Below, piece after piece: positions 54,388 through 61,681 of a stretch of DNA of 64,000 nucleotides. The stretch spans positions 3,162,001-3,226,000 of the forward strand of contig CAVZWW010000003.1 of assembly GCA_963779225.1 (NCBI GenBank), given 5' to 3'. The notes below the pieces were generated by a model. The model was not told the DNA's origin and did not search any database. It saw nothing but the letters and a program-made list of their open reading frames with translations. The translations under genes and the position numbers were made by a program. Source of the stretch: CAVPCZ01 sp963779225. GTDB taxonomy: Bacteria; Bacteroidota; Ignavibacteria; UBA10030; UBA6906. Numbering within the stretch: position 1 is the stretch's first letter; every line of letters begins with the position of its first letter.

Positions 54388-54573
54388 CTAGTGCAGCTTT
54401 CCATCCCGCCAGAGCATCCCGGCGTGGAACCGTCTCCGGCGTTCGTGGATCACTTGTTCACGCGCCTGGGGATCTTTCTTTTCCCAGAGTTCGAGAAGCC
54501 GTTTCCGCTCTGCCGGTGAGAGCGCCGACATGGTGCTGATTGTTCCCTCTGCGAGTTCCTTGCTCATGTTCAC
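54388..54573 (-). CDS. Small charged protein next to capsid gene
   Basis: 61 residues, highly charged and helical (SALSPAERKRLLELWEKKD, EQVIHERRRRFHAGMLW). Starts 12 bp after the capsid gene stop. Could be a capsid accessory or regulatory protein; not recognised. The gap downstream of it (54252-54387) shows hairpins CGGGCC/GGCCCG and ACCTT/AAGGT in the leader of the next gene. Confidence 0.5.
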   Translation of the reverse strand: MNMSKELAEGTISTMSALSPAERKRLLELWEKKDPQAREQVIHERRRRFHAGMLWRDGKLH

Positions 54574-54584
54574 GGTTGATTCTC

Positions 54585-55562
54585 CTATGACAGATCTGAG
54601 CAGCGAAGGAATGCCGCCGGATTGCGGGGAGCCGAATCAGCGAAAAGGAAGTAGTGGACCAGCACGAGATTATCCTTCCGCTGAGTGACGTCATCAACCA
54701 GGAGCTCAGTGCTCCAGATTGCGACAACCAGCTCACGGAAACACCCGACGATGCATGAACCCGCCGGCATCTCCGGGCATTCAATTACCCGGCAGCCGGC
54801 CATCATTCCGTTTTCAATCAGGCACAAATCCCCGTCGTTGCGGGGGCGCACGCGGAATTTCGACGCGTCGGTTGGGCTCATAAACCAGAGGATCGAGTCA
54901 CTTGTGTAGTGCCTTGCCGTGAGCACTTTAACTGCATCGTTCACGTCCTGCCAAGCTGCTCCCGGAAGTGAGAGGGTGCCGATGGATGTATCGTTGAGCA
55001 GTCCGAGGATTTCCCCGGTGCCTGATCCATTAACCACCGCATCAGTCAACTCGTGCATCCCGTCTTCTGCAAGCCTCTGGTCAAGCTGCGGCCTGATGGC
55101 TGCCTGAGTCCATATCCGGGCGGAAATAGTCTCATAGTTGCCGATCCGCTGCGGCTTCATCACACGGCCCGTTGTAGTCAGTCCGAGCGCACCGGCGGTG
55201 CCGGCTTCTGTGGTCCGATCCAGCGTACCGGATCCCGGCGTCAAAATGGTGATGGCAGCGTCACCCTTGAGACCGGTCAGGAATTCCGGGCCGGTTTTTT
55301 CGAGAGCGCTCAATTGAGCGAATCCCGTAATGCTCAAGGTTTGCCCGACAAGGTTCGCGCCTGCTGTCGCGCCGCCACCGACGGACAAATCTCGCTGGAA
55401 GAATAGCGAAGGGTGAACGCTGGTTCCGATCCCGAAAGTGTAACCCTGGTGTTTCTCCCATTGCTTCCGGAGAGTTTCATCGAGGTGTGTGGGATCACTG
55501 ATTGCGCGCGTGACCGAATAGTTTTCGATCTCGGAGGGGGAGAGCGGGAAGATTCGTTCCAT
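54585..55562 (-). CDS. HK97-fold major capsid protein
   Basis: 325 residues with the C-terminal pattern of HK97-family capsid proteins: NGSGTGEILGLLND, WFMSPTDASKFRVRPRNDGD, ECPEMPAGSCIVGCFRELVV and the closing VDDVTQRKDNLVLVHYFLFADSAPRNPAAFLR (abridged here as FADSAPRNPAAF). The N-terminal scaffold-like arm is short, and no separate protease is encoded. AGGAG precedes the ATG. In an element lacking terminase and portal, it may build small satellite capsids or interfere with helper assembly. Confidence 0.75.
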   Translation of the reverse strand: MERIFPLSPSEIENYSVTRAISDPTHLDETLRKQWEKHQGYTFGIGTSVHPSLFFQRDLSVGGGATAGANLVGQTLSITGFAQLSALEKTGPEFLTGLKGDAAITILTPGSGTLDRTTEAGTAGALGLTTTGRVMKPQRIGNYETISARIWTQAAIRPQLDQRLAEDGMHELTDAVVNGSGTGEILGLLNDTSIGTLSLPGAAWQDVNDAVKVLTARHYTSDSILWFMSPTDASKFRVRPRNDGDLCLIENGMMAGCRVIECPEMPAGSCIVGCFRELVVAIWSTELLVDDVTQRKDNLVLVHYFLFADSAPRNPAAFLRCSDLS

Positions 55563-55633
55563 GTGGATCTCCTGAATAGGTGAATGTTGCTTACACCCTA
55601 GTCAGAGATCAGGTTAATCAGTGTTTATTCGAT

Positions 55634-55671
55634 GGGAAAAAGGCGAAAGCGGCTCAGACGGGCCGCTTTCG
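55634..55671 (-). terminator. Terminator upstream of the capsid gene
   Basis: CGAAAGCGGC/GCCGCTTTCG hairpin with CCTTTTTCCC downstream on the minus strand; ends the transcript of the coiled-coil gene. Confidence 0.65.
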
Positions 55672-55697
55672 GATTTGGAGGGAAATTTAATCGAGGT

Positions 55698-56387
55698 TTA
55701 TTCGGTCATCTCCCGGTAAGCCTCCCGGAGGTCCGGGTCATCCAGAAAGTCGGCTGAGGGATTGACCGGCCTGGTGTGTCCACTCGGGAGGCGTGAATGG
55801 TTTTCATCGAAGACCTGTGAGTAGGATCCTCCGGCGAACCGTTCTGCCGCCTCTCTTGCCAGGTCCCGCGCTTCATCCCTTATTCGTTCGAGCACTTCTT
55901 TCCTCCGGTAGTTCTTTGGCACGGTGAGCGGTTCGCCCTTCCGATTTTTCTTTGTTGCGTAAGTTCGAGGAATGACGTGCGTCGTAAAGAATTCAGGATC
56001 CTTCATCAGCTGCCGGAGGCCGTTACTGTCGGTGCCCAGCTCCTCCGCCGTGGGCCGCTTCCCCGGGTGCAATGCGGAATGCTTCACCCAGAGGTACGCG
56101 GTATGTGCCAGGGATGGCGCCGGTTTCTTCGTCCACGCATCCGGGTGCGTCTGGTTCAACAATTCTCGCAATTGCCTCTCCCGTGCTGCAGAACGTGCAA
56201 TACGCTCCCGGCACTCGGCGTATATCGGTCGCAGGTCTTCCCGGCACTCCATGAGAATCTTGTGCTCTAGGCTTTTGAGCAATTGTTCTGTATCGATCTG
56301 CTCTTGTATGACCGCTCGGAAACTATCTTCGAGAGTTCTTAAGGTGTTGAGCCTTTCGGCTTCATTGCGCGCCTCACCTGCATCCAT
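55698..56387 (-). CDS. Coiled-coil protein upstream of capsid gene
   Basis: 229 residues. The first ~110 are strongly helical and charged (EAERLNTLRTLEDSFRAVIQ, LEHKILMECREDLRPIYAEC). A second segment (VKHSALHPGKRPTAEELG, FFTTHVIPRTYATKKN) is unassigned, then another helical stretch (ERIRDEARDLAREAAERFAG). Position immediately before the capsid gene and the coiled coil make a scaffolding role possible. It starts 20 nt after the Y2 leader structure. Confidence 0.6.
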   Translation of the reverse strand: MDAGEARNEAERLNTLRTLEDSFRAVIQEQIDTEQLLKSLEHKILMECREDLRPIYAECRERIARSAARERQLRELLNQTHPDAWTKKPAPSLAHTAYLWVKHSALHPGKRPTAEELGTDSNGLRQLMKDPEFFTTHVIPRTYATKKNRKGEPLTVPKNYRRKEVLERIRDEARDLAREAAERFAGGSYSQVFDENHSRLPSGHTRPVNPSADFLDDPDLREAYREMTE

Positions 56388-56406
56388 GTTTCACCCCACA
56401 AACAAA

Positions 56407-56472
56407 AATCCCCAGACGCTGCTCGAACCCTCTCGGAGGGTCTCCGGGTCAAGCCCGGAAGCGTAGGGGATT
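56407..56472 (-). promoter_or_regulatory. Y-shaped leader structure Y2 (coiled-coil gene)
   Basis: Outer stem AATCCCC/GGGGATT and inner ACGCT/AGCGT enclose two hairpins, ACCCTC-TCG-GAGGGT and CCGGG-TCAAG-CCCGG: a near-perfect three-way junction. On the minus strand TTTTTGTTTG follows. It ends exactly 20 nt before the gene's start codon. Confidence 0.7.
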
Positions 56473-56512
56473 ACATTCTGCGCGAACATTCGAGCGTTAC
56501 GCGTGATGCATG

Positions 56513-56704
56513 CTACTGAGAAATCAATCCCTTGTCAATCGGTTTTTTGTGAGATTGCCGCAACTCACATCCCGGCGGTGATTTGCAGACATAGTTTTCC
56601 CCGACGACAAGCGTGTCATGTGTAAGGGTACATTCTCTGGAGATCGTTCGTCCTAGGCCCTTCTCCGTGCGAATAGAACCCCTTCGAGCGGACCCATCCG
56701 GCAA
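56513..56704 (-). CDS. Possible small protein of element B
   Basis: 63 residues, not recognised; the C-terminal half (DTLVVGENYVCKSPPGCELR) looks more protein-like than the N-terminus. No ribosome site is clear. It is the only candidate in the ~300-bp gap between the coiled-coil gene leader and the next gene. Confidence 0.3.
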   Translation of the reverse strand: MPDGSARRGSIRTEKGLGRTISRECTLTHDTLVVGENYVCKSPPGCELRQSHKKPIDKGLISQ

Positions 56705-56771
56705 CAGGAGTGCACCCGTTCGGGAAATATCCGAAGGGTTCTCCGGCCGACGGCGGGCATCCTACAGAGCA

Positions 56772-57083
56772 TCACAGGGCTTCATCAGTCGCGCGGTGAA
56801 GGATCTGCTTCCAGCATACCAACGCCCGGGCAAGCCGCACCCGCTGGAATTCCACCATCCCGTACAGGCTCCGGAGCTCCTGCTCCGTGTACTTGTAGCA
56901 CTCTCCCCGGCATTCCTGGGCGAAATGGTTCCGTTCGTCCGCCATGAACGCCGCGCAGTCGATCAGGGGATCCAGTATCGCATCCCCACAACCGGATGGC
57001 AGCTCGAAAGGGAAGTAGTAGACGCCTGCCCGCTCCATTTCCCGGATCACCGGCAGGAGGTCCTTATGATCTTGCTTTTCCAT
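56772..57083 (-). CDS. Small protein of element B, unknown function
   Basis: 103 residues from the ATG of MEKQDHKDLL, acidic and helical (PVIREMERAGVYYFPFELPS, EQELRSLYGMVEFQRVRLAR). The start overlaps the end of the upstream gene by 20 bp, suggesting coupled translation. Not recognised. Confidence 0.6.
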   Translation of the reverse strand: MEKQDHKDLLPVIREMERAGVYYFPFELPSGCGDAILDPLIDCAAFMADERNHFAQECRGECYKYTEQELRSLYGMVEFQRVRLARALVCWKQILHRATDEAL

Positions 57084-57417
57084 CAGCACCCATCCTGTGT
57101 AAGCGGTCGGTTTCCGTATTGAACTCCTCAATGGCTTTCTCCAGCATTCGCGCTGCCATGTTCAACGTCTGGAAGAGGTCGTGCACGGTCTCCGCACCCG
57201 GGCCGAAATATGTTTCCCGATCGTTGAACACAGCGCCTTCAATCGAGCCGTATCCTTGCCGGATTATCGACAACGCGTTATCAGCGATCGAGGACATCTC
57301 GAGCCCGGCATCGTAGTACTTCCCTGCGATGTTTTCCTGATCGATCCCGATATCGCCTTGGGGATCTTGCGGGGACTGAACGGCGGGGGAGGATGGTCGC
57401 AGCAGGACTTCACGCAT
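57064..57417 (-). CDS. Small protein of element B, first gene of the operon
   Basis: 117 residues from MREVLLRPS, which has GGAGGT upstream. Predicted mostly helical (DAGLEMSSIADNALSIIRQG, QTLNMAARMLEKAIEEFNTE). Not recognised. Its leader holds structure Y3, ending 20 nt before the start codon. Confidence 0.6.
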   Translation of the reverse strand: MREVLLRPSSPAVQSPQDPQGDIGIDQENIAGKYYDAGLEMSSIADNALSIIRQGYGSIEGAVFNDRETYFGPGAETVHDLFQTLNMAARMLEKAIEEFNTETDRLHRMGADGKARS

Positions 57418-57436
57418 GGTAACCTCCAACAGAAAG

Positions 57437-57499
57437 GCCCCGGGTTGCGTCCGACCTGATACAGTCGGTGGAGGCATTACTGCTCTCCAGGCCCGGGGC
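57437..57499 (-). promoter_or_regulatory. Y-shaped leader structure Y3
   Basis: Outer 8-bp stem GCCCCGGG/CCCGGGGC encloses CCGAC/GTCGG (8-nt loop) and TGGAG/CTCCA. On the minus strand CTTTCTG follows, then GGAGGT and the ATG of the first gene. Ends exactly 20 nt before that ATG. Confidence 0.6.
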
Positions 57500-57611
57500 A
57501 CAACTAGAAAAAACAGCAATAGCCACTTCTCGTGTGGCCAGCCGGTATCAGGTACTTCACGCGGGGGAAAGATACATCAGCGGAAGGCAGAAGTCAAGAG
57601 AAATCGGAAAT

Positions 57612-57628
57612 GGTGTGTCTGATTTGGG
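57612..57628. repeat. 17-bp terminal direct repeat of element B
   Basis: GGTGTGTCTGATTTGGG, identical to 48621-48637 inside the integrase 3' end. The two copies lie within about 120 bp of opposite ends of element B and could be arm-type recombinase sites. The remainder of 57500-57700 holds no gene. Confidence 0.45.
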
Positions 57629-57700
57629 TCTCCTTCGGGCTTCGCCGTGTAACTTATGGAATTGATTTCGCGCATTGCGTTTTAAATTGGCCCTTTTTGT

Positions 57701-57745
57701 GCACCCAGAAGGGCCCGTACCAAATTCAAGTCCTGGTGGGTGCAC
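57701..57745 (+). repeat. Attachment site copy 3 (tRNA-Lys relic)
   Basis: Begins GCACCCA and ends TGGGTGC, both halves of the tRNA-Lys acceptor stem, with D and anticodon arms missing. The last 21 bases (57725-57745) match the tRNA at 20 positions. Shares GGGCCCGTA upstream of the T arm with copy 4 (GGGCCCCGTA), suggesting 3 and 4 are the ends of element C. Confidence 0.75.
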
Positions 57746-57827
57746 GAAGTAATTCAATGAGTTAGCTCCCGCAGTTCAACGACTTACTTTCTGCTGTAGA
57801 CGGAACTGTTGACAGTTGGGGTCGAAA

Positions 57828-57941
57828 ATGTCCGTCAATTCTCCCCGTTTCTCCCTCTACAAGCGTTCCAACAATATCTACTACATCGGCTACTACGCAA
57901 ACGGACGCAGGCGCTGGAAATCAACCGGTGCCAGCCCATAA
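57828..57941 (+). pseudogene. Integrase N-terminal remnant
   Basis: 37 codons: SVNSPRFSLYKRSNN, then IYYIGYYANGRRRWKSTGASP and TAA. The pattern of aromatic and basic residues is that of the N-terminal arm-binding domain of tyrosine recombinases. It lies 83 bp from copy 3, where an integrase should be. Nothing recognisable of the catalytic domain follows; the next 140 bp contain no gene. Confidence 0.5.
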
Positions 57942-58083
57942 CATTTTTGTCTATCAAATTTTGGACCGAGTTTCGGGGGTCATGTCACGTGCAGACGCGC
58001 AAGCTTTTGCTCGTGCGTTGACTATCGTCATAGCAGGCAATATCTTCCTCCATCAATTCTGCTGACGTGGGTGTAGGCGAGCC

Positions 58084-58165
58084 TGTGCCTTTTCAATATT
58101 CCATCCGGTGCAGAATGCCACAATGGATCATGAGCTGAGTGCGATGTTCGGTTCGATCAGAATGT
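58084..58165 (-). pseudogene. IS110 3'-end remnant with repeat R3
   Basis: On the minus strand it aligns with the last ~15 codons and downstream flank of the IS110 fragment at 62854-62945: both share CCCACTT, GCTCATGA/ACTCATGA and GGAATATTGA. Only the 3' end remains. Confidence 0.45.
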
Positions 58166-58167
58166 AA

Positions 58168-58601
58168 GTGGGGGAGGTTCTGGCTTCGTCAAGAGGGAAG
58201 ATACGGAGGTCGCAAACCTGGAAGAAATTCCTGACAGCACAGATTCAGTCGATCTACGCAGGGGACTTCGTTACCGTCGACACTTTGCTGGGCAAACGAT
58301 TATATGTCTTCGCGATCATATCGCACAAAATACGCGAGATCGTGCGGATTGCCAGCAAAGCCGATCTGATCTATGGCAATGCGTTGATGTTTAATATTGA
58401 CTATCTTGCGTACAATCTGGCATCTGCCAGGACCGGCGTGGAAGCCCCGAACATGAATAGTATTATGGAACGCTTTCCCGGGTCGTTGAGAAGAGAAGCG
58501 CTGGACAATTTCCGCTAATTGGCAGAAGTCAGATCGAGGGAATTCTCGAGGAGTGCGTCTTCAGTCAGGCGGCGTGATGGATGGGAAAAGTCCCCCGTAA
58601 G
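58168..58601 (+). pseudogene. Second copy of the DDE transposase, degraded
   Basis: Reads QTWKKFLTAQIQSIYAGDF, VTVDTLLGKRLYVFAIISHK, then skips to DLIYGNALMFNIDYLAYNLA and NSIMERFPGSLRREALDNF before a stop. It keeps the first catalytic Asp that IS-A lacks, but its second Asp is Gly (LIYGN for LIHDN) and the segment between is deleted. The IS right end AAAAGTCCCCCGTAAG closes it; the left end is lost. Confidence 0.65.
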
Positions 58602-58651
58602 AAACAGTCTGACACAAGCAACGTGACCTCCAAGAACTTCCGGAAACACTA

Positions 58652-59923
58652 ATGAGCCAGAGTGAGATTCCGGCGGGAGAACAGCTTGAGATCGTAACCC
58701 GGCAGCAGTGGAAATGGTCTGCATTGGCGGGTATGGCGTCCTATCTTGATGCGGGATCGATTGTCGCCCTTGGCGCGGGGCTGGCTATGTTTCAGGCATA
58801 TCTCGGCCTGACCGCTGCCGCTGTGGGTGCTCTCGCTGCGATTGGCCCCAACGCACTTGGTTGTGCCATTGGATCGGTGATAGGTGGGCGTCTGGGTGAT
58901 AAACTCGGTCGCAAACGCATCTATCAATATGACCTCCTCGTGTACGCGGCCGGAATCCTTTGTATCGCACTGGCCGTGAATGTTGGGATGCTGTTTGCCG
59001 GTACTTTTGTGGTCGGAGTTGCCGTAGGCGCCGATGTTCCCACCTCGCTTGCACTTGTGGGCGAAATTGCGCCGGCGAAAGCACGCGGCAAACTCCTCGG
59101 CCTCACTCAGGTTGCATGGTCCATCGGCCCGGTTATTGTCCTGCTCATGGCAGCGGCATTGGCGCCGTTCGAATTGCTTGGCATTCGCATCGTCTTTCTG
59201 CACTTGTTTGTGGCGGCGATTGTGACATGGACATTACGCCAGGGACTTGCGGAATCTGCCCGCTGGAAAACCGCATCGCAAACCGGCCGTACGCTGGTCC
59301 GGAAGCTCTTTTCGGGTCCGAACTTGTGGGCGTTGCTCTGGACGGCGTCGATCTACCTCTTTTGGGGTCTCGCTGCGGGCACTGCAGGAATCTTCTACCC
59401 CTATATCATCAGAACGCTCAACGCCGGCGATCAGGCAGCAAGTGTGGCGGTTACAAGCCTTGGCTTTCTCGCTTCGATCCTGTTCACCACCACGATCTTC
59501 ATGCGTTTCTCTGACCGTGATCATGCGACGCGCAAACGACTGTGGGGGATCGGGGCTGTTGCCCAGACGGCTGCGTTCGGACTGTTCCTTGTGCTACCGT
59601 TCAGCATCCCCGTCATCATTGCGAACATCGTGCTGTTTGCTCTCGGTGGAGCGCTGGCCGGTGAGGCGTTCTATAAGGTGTTCAGCCAGGAACTGTTTCC
59701 CACCCTTCTACGCGGTACCGCTCAGGGCCTGACCTTTGGTGTGGCCCGGACGATGCTGGGGATCTGGAGCTTCTTTGTGCCGATGCTTGCAGATGCCGGC
59801 TTCCGTCCCGTGGCTGCACTGCTGATGTTGTTTCTGGCGATCAGCGGTGGGATCGGTTTCTGGTTCATGCCGAATACTTCAGGCAAGACGTTGGAGCAGA
59901 TTGAAGCAGAGCGTGGGTCGTGA
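58652..59923 (+). CDS. MFS transporter, sugar porter-like
   Basis: 423 residues with about 12 hydrophobic segments. Motif A of the major facilitator superfamily is visible after helix 2 (GGRLGDKLGRKRIY), and GEIAPAKARGKLLGL resembles the sugar-porter helix 4-5 motif; SQELFPTLLRGTAQGL is the matching C-terminal motif. Likely a proton-coupled sugar or polyol importer in the inner membrane; substrate unknown. IS remnants flank it on both sides, suggesting transfer as cargo. Confidence 0.85.
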   Translation: MSQSEIPAGEQLEIVTRQQWKWSALAGMASYLDAGSIVALGAGLAMFQAYLGLTAAAVGALAAIGPNALGCAIGSVIGGRLGDKLGRKRIYQYDLLVYAAGILCIALAVNVGMLFAGTFVVGVAVGADVPTSLALVGEIAPAKARGKLLGLTQVAWSIGPVIVLLMAAALAPFELLGIRIVFLHLFVAAIVTWTLRQGLAESARWKTASQTGRTLVRKLFSGPNLWALLWTASIYLFWGLAAGTAGIFYPYIIRTLNAGDQAASVAVTSLGFLASILFTTTIFMRFSDRDHATRKRLWGIGAVAQTAAFGLFLVLPFSIPVIIANIVLFALGGALAGEAFYKVFSQELFPTLLRGTAQGLTFGVARTMLGIWSFFVPMLADAGFRPVAALLMLFLAISGGIGFWFMPNTSGKTLEQIEAERGS

Positions 59924-59958
59924 GGCCGCCATCACCCAGCAAGGTTTGCCAGAAGGTT

Positions 59959-60029
59959 GTTCTGGGTGGCCTGCATCACCATTATCACAGGCAAGCGGCA
60001 TGACGCATGGAAAATGTCCCCCGTACGGG
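59959..60029. mobile_element. IS remnant (right end only)
   Basis: Encodes VLGGLHHHYHRQAA, the C-terminal tail of the DDE transposase family (IS-A has VLGGLDHHYYRQAA), followed by ATGTCCCCCGTACGGG. Starts 36 bp after the MFS gene. The stretch 60030-60181 holds nothing I can assign. Confidence 0.6.
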
Positions 60030-60181
60030 ATGGAAGAAGTCGCACTAGCGGGATGAAATGACGCAGAAAACGTGTATCGATTCCGAGACAAATTCACTTC
60101 GTGGTGAGTGAGGGGGTATCGACCGGGAAAATGGATGAATCAACCAACATGGACAATTTGTCTTGTACCGGAGATACGGTA

Positions 60182-60514
60182 CTACAGCAAGACGAGTAGT
60201 CCATTATCCGCATCAATGAGGAAGGAGCTAATTCTAAGAATATTGGTATTGATAATTTCAAGCATTGCTGGCGTACTGCAATTTCCTCGCTGTATCCAAA
60301 CAATCTTCGGAGGGAATTGCTTCATCGCCAAGATTTCGTTAAAGTCAGAATCCTTGGTCAGAATTGAGAAACCGTTCTCTTTCGCGAAATTCCAGATAGC
60401 GGAGTCATCTTTGGTTTGCAGAGAAAGATCGGTTACATGTCTTGAATCAGGGAAGGCAGCGGCAATTGCTGGAACGATCTTTCGGAAAATATTTTCATCG
60501 ACGAGGAATTTCAT
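60182..60514 (-). CDS. DUF5615 PIN-like toxin
   Basis: 110 residues: KFLVDENIFRKIVPAIAAAF with the acidic pair D6-E7, DDSAIWNFAKENGFSILTKD and SDFNEI supply the PIN-like acidic active site. DUF5615 proteins are VapC-like ribonuclease toxins usually paired with DUF433. Its ATG overlaps the antitoxin stop (ATGA). Probably degrades RNA when released. Confidence 0.82.
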   Translation of the reverse strand: MKFLVDENIFRKIVPAIAAAFPDSRHVTDLSLQTKDDSAIWNFAKENGFSILTKDSDFNEILAMKQFPPKIVWIQRGNCSTPAMLEIINTNILRISSFLIDADNGLLVLL

Positions 60515-60729
60515 GCATGTATTACGACTGTTTTCCTTTCACGATCTGCAGCGTAGCGCAAACTTTCGATGATATCCTCTTTCGTTAACTCCGGAAAATC
60601 TGCAAGTATCTGCTCTGATGACATTCCGGAAGCAAGGTATTCGAGAATGTCATAGACGGTAATTCGCAGATCGCGAATGCACGGTTTTCCTGATCTTCGA
60701 CCCGGATTGATTGTGATTATTGAGTTCAT
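60511..60729 (-). CDS. DUF433 antitoxin
   Basis: 72 residues in the DUF433 pattern: INPGRRSGKPCIRDLRITVY (promiscuous HTH), DILEYLASGMSSEQILADFP, TKEDIIESLRYAADRE. Antitoxin and likely autorepressor of the overlapping DUF5615 gene. GGAGGACACG precedes the ATG and a sigma70-type promoter lies 18 bp upstream. Confidence 0.85.
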   Translation of the reverse strand: MNSIITINPGRRSGKPCIRDLRITVYDILEYLASGMSSEQILADFPELTKEDIIESLRYAADRERKTVVIHA

Positions 60730-60746
60730 CGTGTCCTCCTTCCTTC

Positions 60747-60774
60747 ATGATACAAAAATCGAAATGATTATCAA
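60747..60774 (-). promoter_or_regulatory. Toxin-antitoxin promoter
   Basis: TTGATA, 16-bp spacer, TATCAT on the minus strand, followed by a GGAGG site and the DUF433 ATG. Confidence 0.6.
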
Positions 60775-60780
60775 AACACC

Positions 60781-60823
60781 TGTCCCTCTTCAAAATCGCA
60801 TCCGGGCCAGAACTCCACCATGA
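60781..60823. repeat. Dispersed repeat R2
   Basis: TGTCCCTCTTCAAAATCGCA then CCGGGCCAGAACTC, similar to R1. To its right, to 61053, there is only a 56-codon frame (60822-60990, plus strand) without recognisable similarity, probably not a gene. Confidence 0.5.
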
Positions 60824-61053
60824 ACCACCCGATCATGGCGCGTCTTCGCATGCTGGAAATAGATTGGAGTGTGAACACGCTGTTTGTTCGTGGACGGAGG
60901 TTTGACGAGGCATACCTCTGCCTGATCAACTGGAAAACTGGACTGTACTCAGATTGTACACGCCGGGTGAAGAATATGGAACTTATATAAGATGTAGAAA
61001 CGATTTTGGAGCAAATTGGCCAATTTGAGCGGTACGGAGGGCCCCGTATGACA

Positions 61054-61076
61054 TTCGAGTCCTGGTGGGTGCACAA
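61054..61076 (+). repeat. Attachment site copy 4 (tRNA-Lys 3' end)
   Basis: 23 of 23 bases match the T arm, acceptor and flank of tRNA-Lys. Right end of element C and left end of element D. Confidence 0.85.
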
Positions 61077-61116
61077 CGATTGACAATAGTCGATTGAATT
61101 TGCGGCTGTACCGTCG

Positions 61117-61144
61117 ACCCCGACATCACGTTGGGGTTTTCCTT
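61117..61144 (+). terminator. Terminator of element D module
   Basis: ACCCCGAC/GTTGGGGT hairpin followed by TTTCCTTTTTT. Corresponds in position to the terminator after the intact tRNA-Lys. Confidence 0.6.
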
Positions 61145-61681
61145 TTTTGCCACTCTGTGGACTCTTTCCAAGCCTGTTTGTCAACAATTCGTTCAACACT
61201 TACCCTCTTCATCACCAGCCCACTTGCGGTGATTCCCCTCGAAGAATCCAATGCAATAGTGTCCGTTTCTACGTTTCGTGAGGTAGAGATTCGGGGTCAT
61301 TGTCCGAGTCCTTGTCGTTCCTACTGTGAACAAGGTATCAGCCCTCCAGTCGACCTAGAACTGGAATCGGTGGGGAATCGTTTGGACTGCATCGGGGGGT
61401 GAGGGGCAACACACTCCGAAGGGTGCTTTCGTCCGATTTCCGATTCTGACAGATTTCCAACTCCCTCTATTTTCGCCGACCTCCGACAACTCCTGGGATT
61501 CTTGAGTGTACTTGACTCTATAAAAGGGGCGGAGTATCTTGCGGCCACACACATTGTGCGGTCTGATTCGATGCAGGAGTCGGTGCGCCGCCGAGTGTTT
61601 CTGCTCTACTGTCCTACCCGACGACCCACCGATTTTTGCGCCAAGGCGCAAGCTGACATTACTACTACTCCGGAGGGCATC
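61145..61681 (+). promoter_or_regulatory. Leader module of element D
   Basis: Homologue of 43863-44363, with about 130 bp extra inserted near 61205-61325. Same identical blocks, conserved promoter and conserved minus-strand tail SVERIVDKQAW. No substantial gene of its own. Confidence 0.6.
61512..61540 (+). promoter_or_regulatory. Module promoter driving the lipoprotein gene
   Basis: TTGACT, 17-bp spacer, TATCTT. Positionally equivalent to the promoter at 44126. Confidence 0.65.

Larger units (their letters stand above)
48568..57724 (-). mobile_element. Integrated element B, phage-satellite-like
   Basis: 9.2 kb between tRNA-Lys tails at 48521 and 57725, all recognisable genes on the minus strand. 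Order of transcription: two small unknowns, coiled-coil protein, HK97-like capsid protein, two small proteins, primase-helicase, unknown, DUF551-like, tail protein Z-like, excisionase-like, integrase. No terminase, portal, tape measure, holin or lysin. This matches phage satellites or defective prophage better than a full phage. Confidence 0.7.
57746..61053. mobile_element. Integrated element C
   Basis: 3.3 kb between tRNA-Lys tails 3 and 4. It holds an N-terminal integrase remnant at the left end, IS110 and DDE-type IS remnants, an MFS transporter and a DUF433/DUF5615 toxin-antitoxin pair at the right. The broken integrase suggests it can no longer move by itself. Confidence 0.55.

Noticed and set aside
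48568..57724. Complete prophage
   Set aside because: No terminase, portal, protease, tape measure or lysis gene is visible, and the attachment ends bound the unit tightly.
60771..61199. 142-codon minus-strand frame
   Set aside because: Runs across the attachment copy and repeat R2 and shows no domain; treated as chance, apart from the conserved SVERIVDKQAW tail in another frame.
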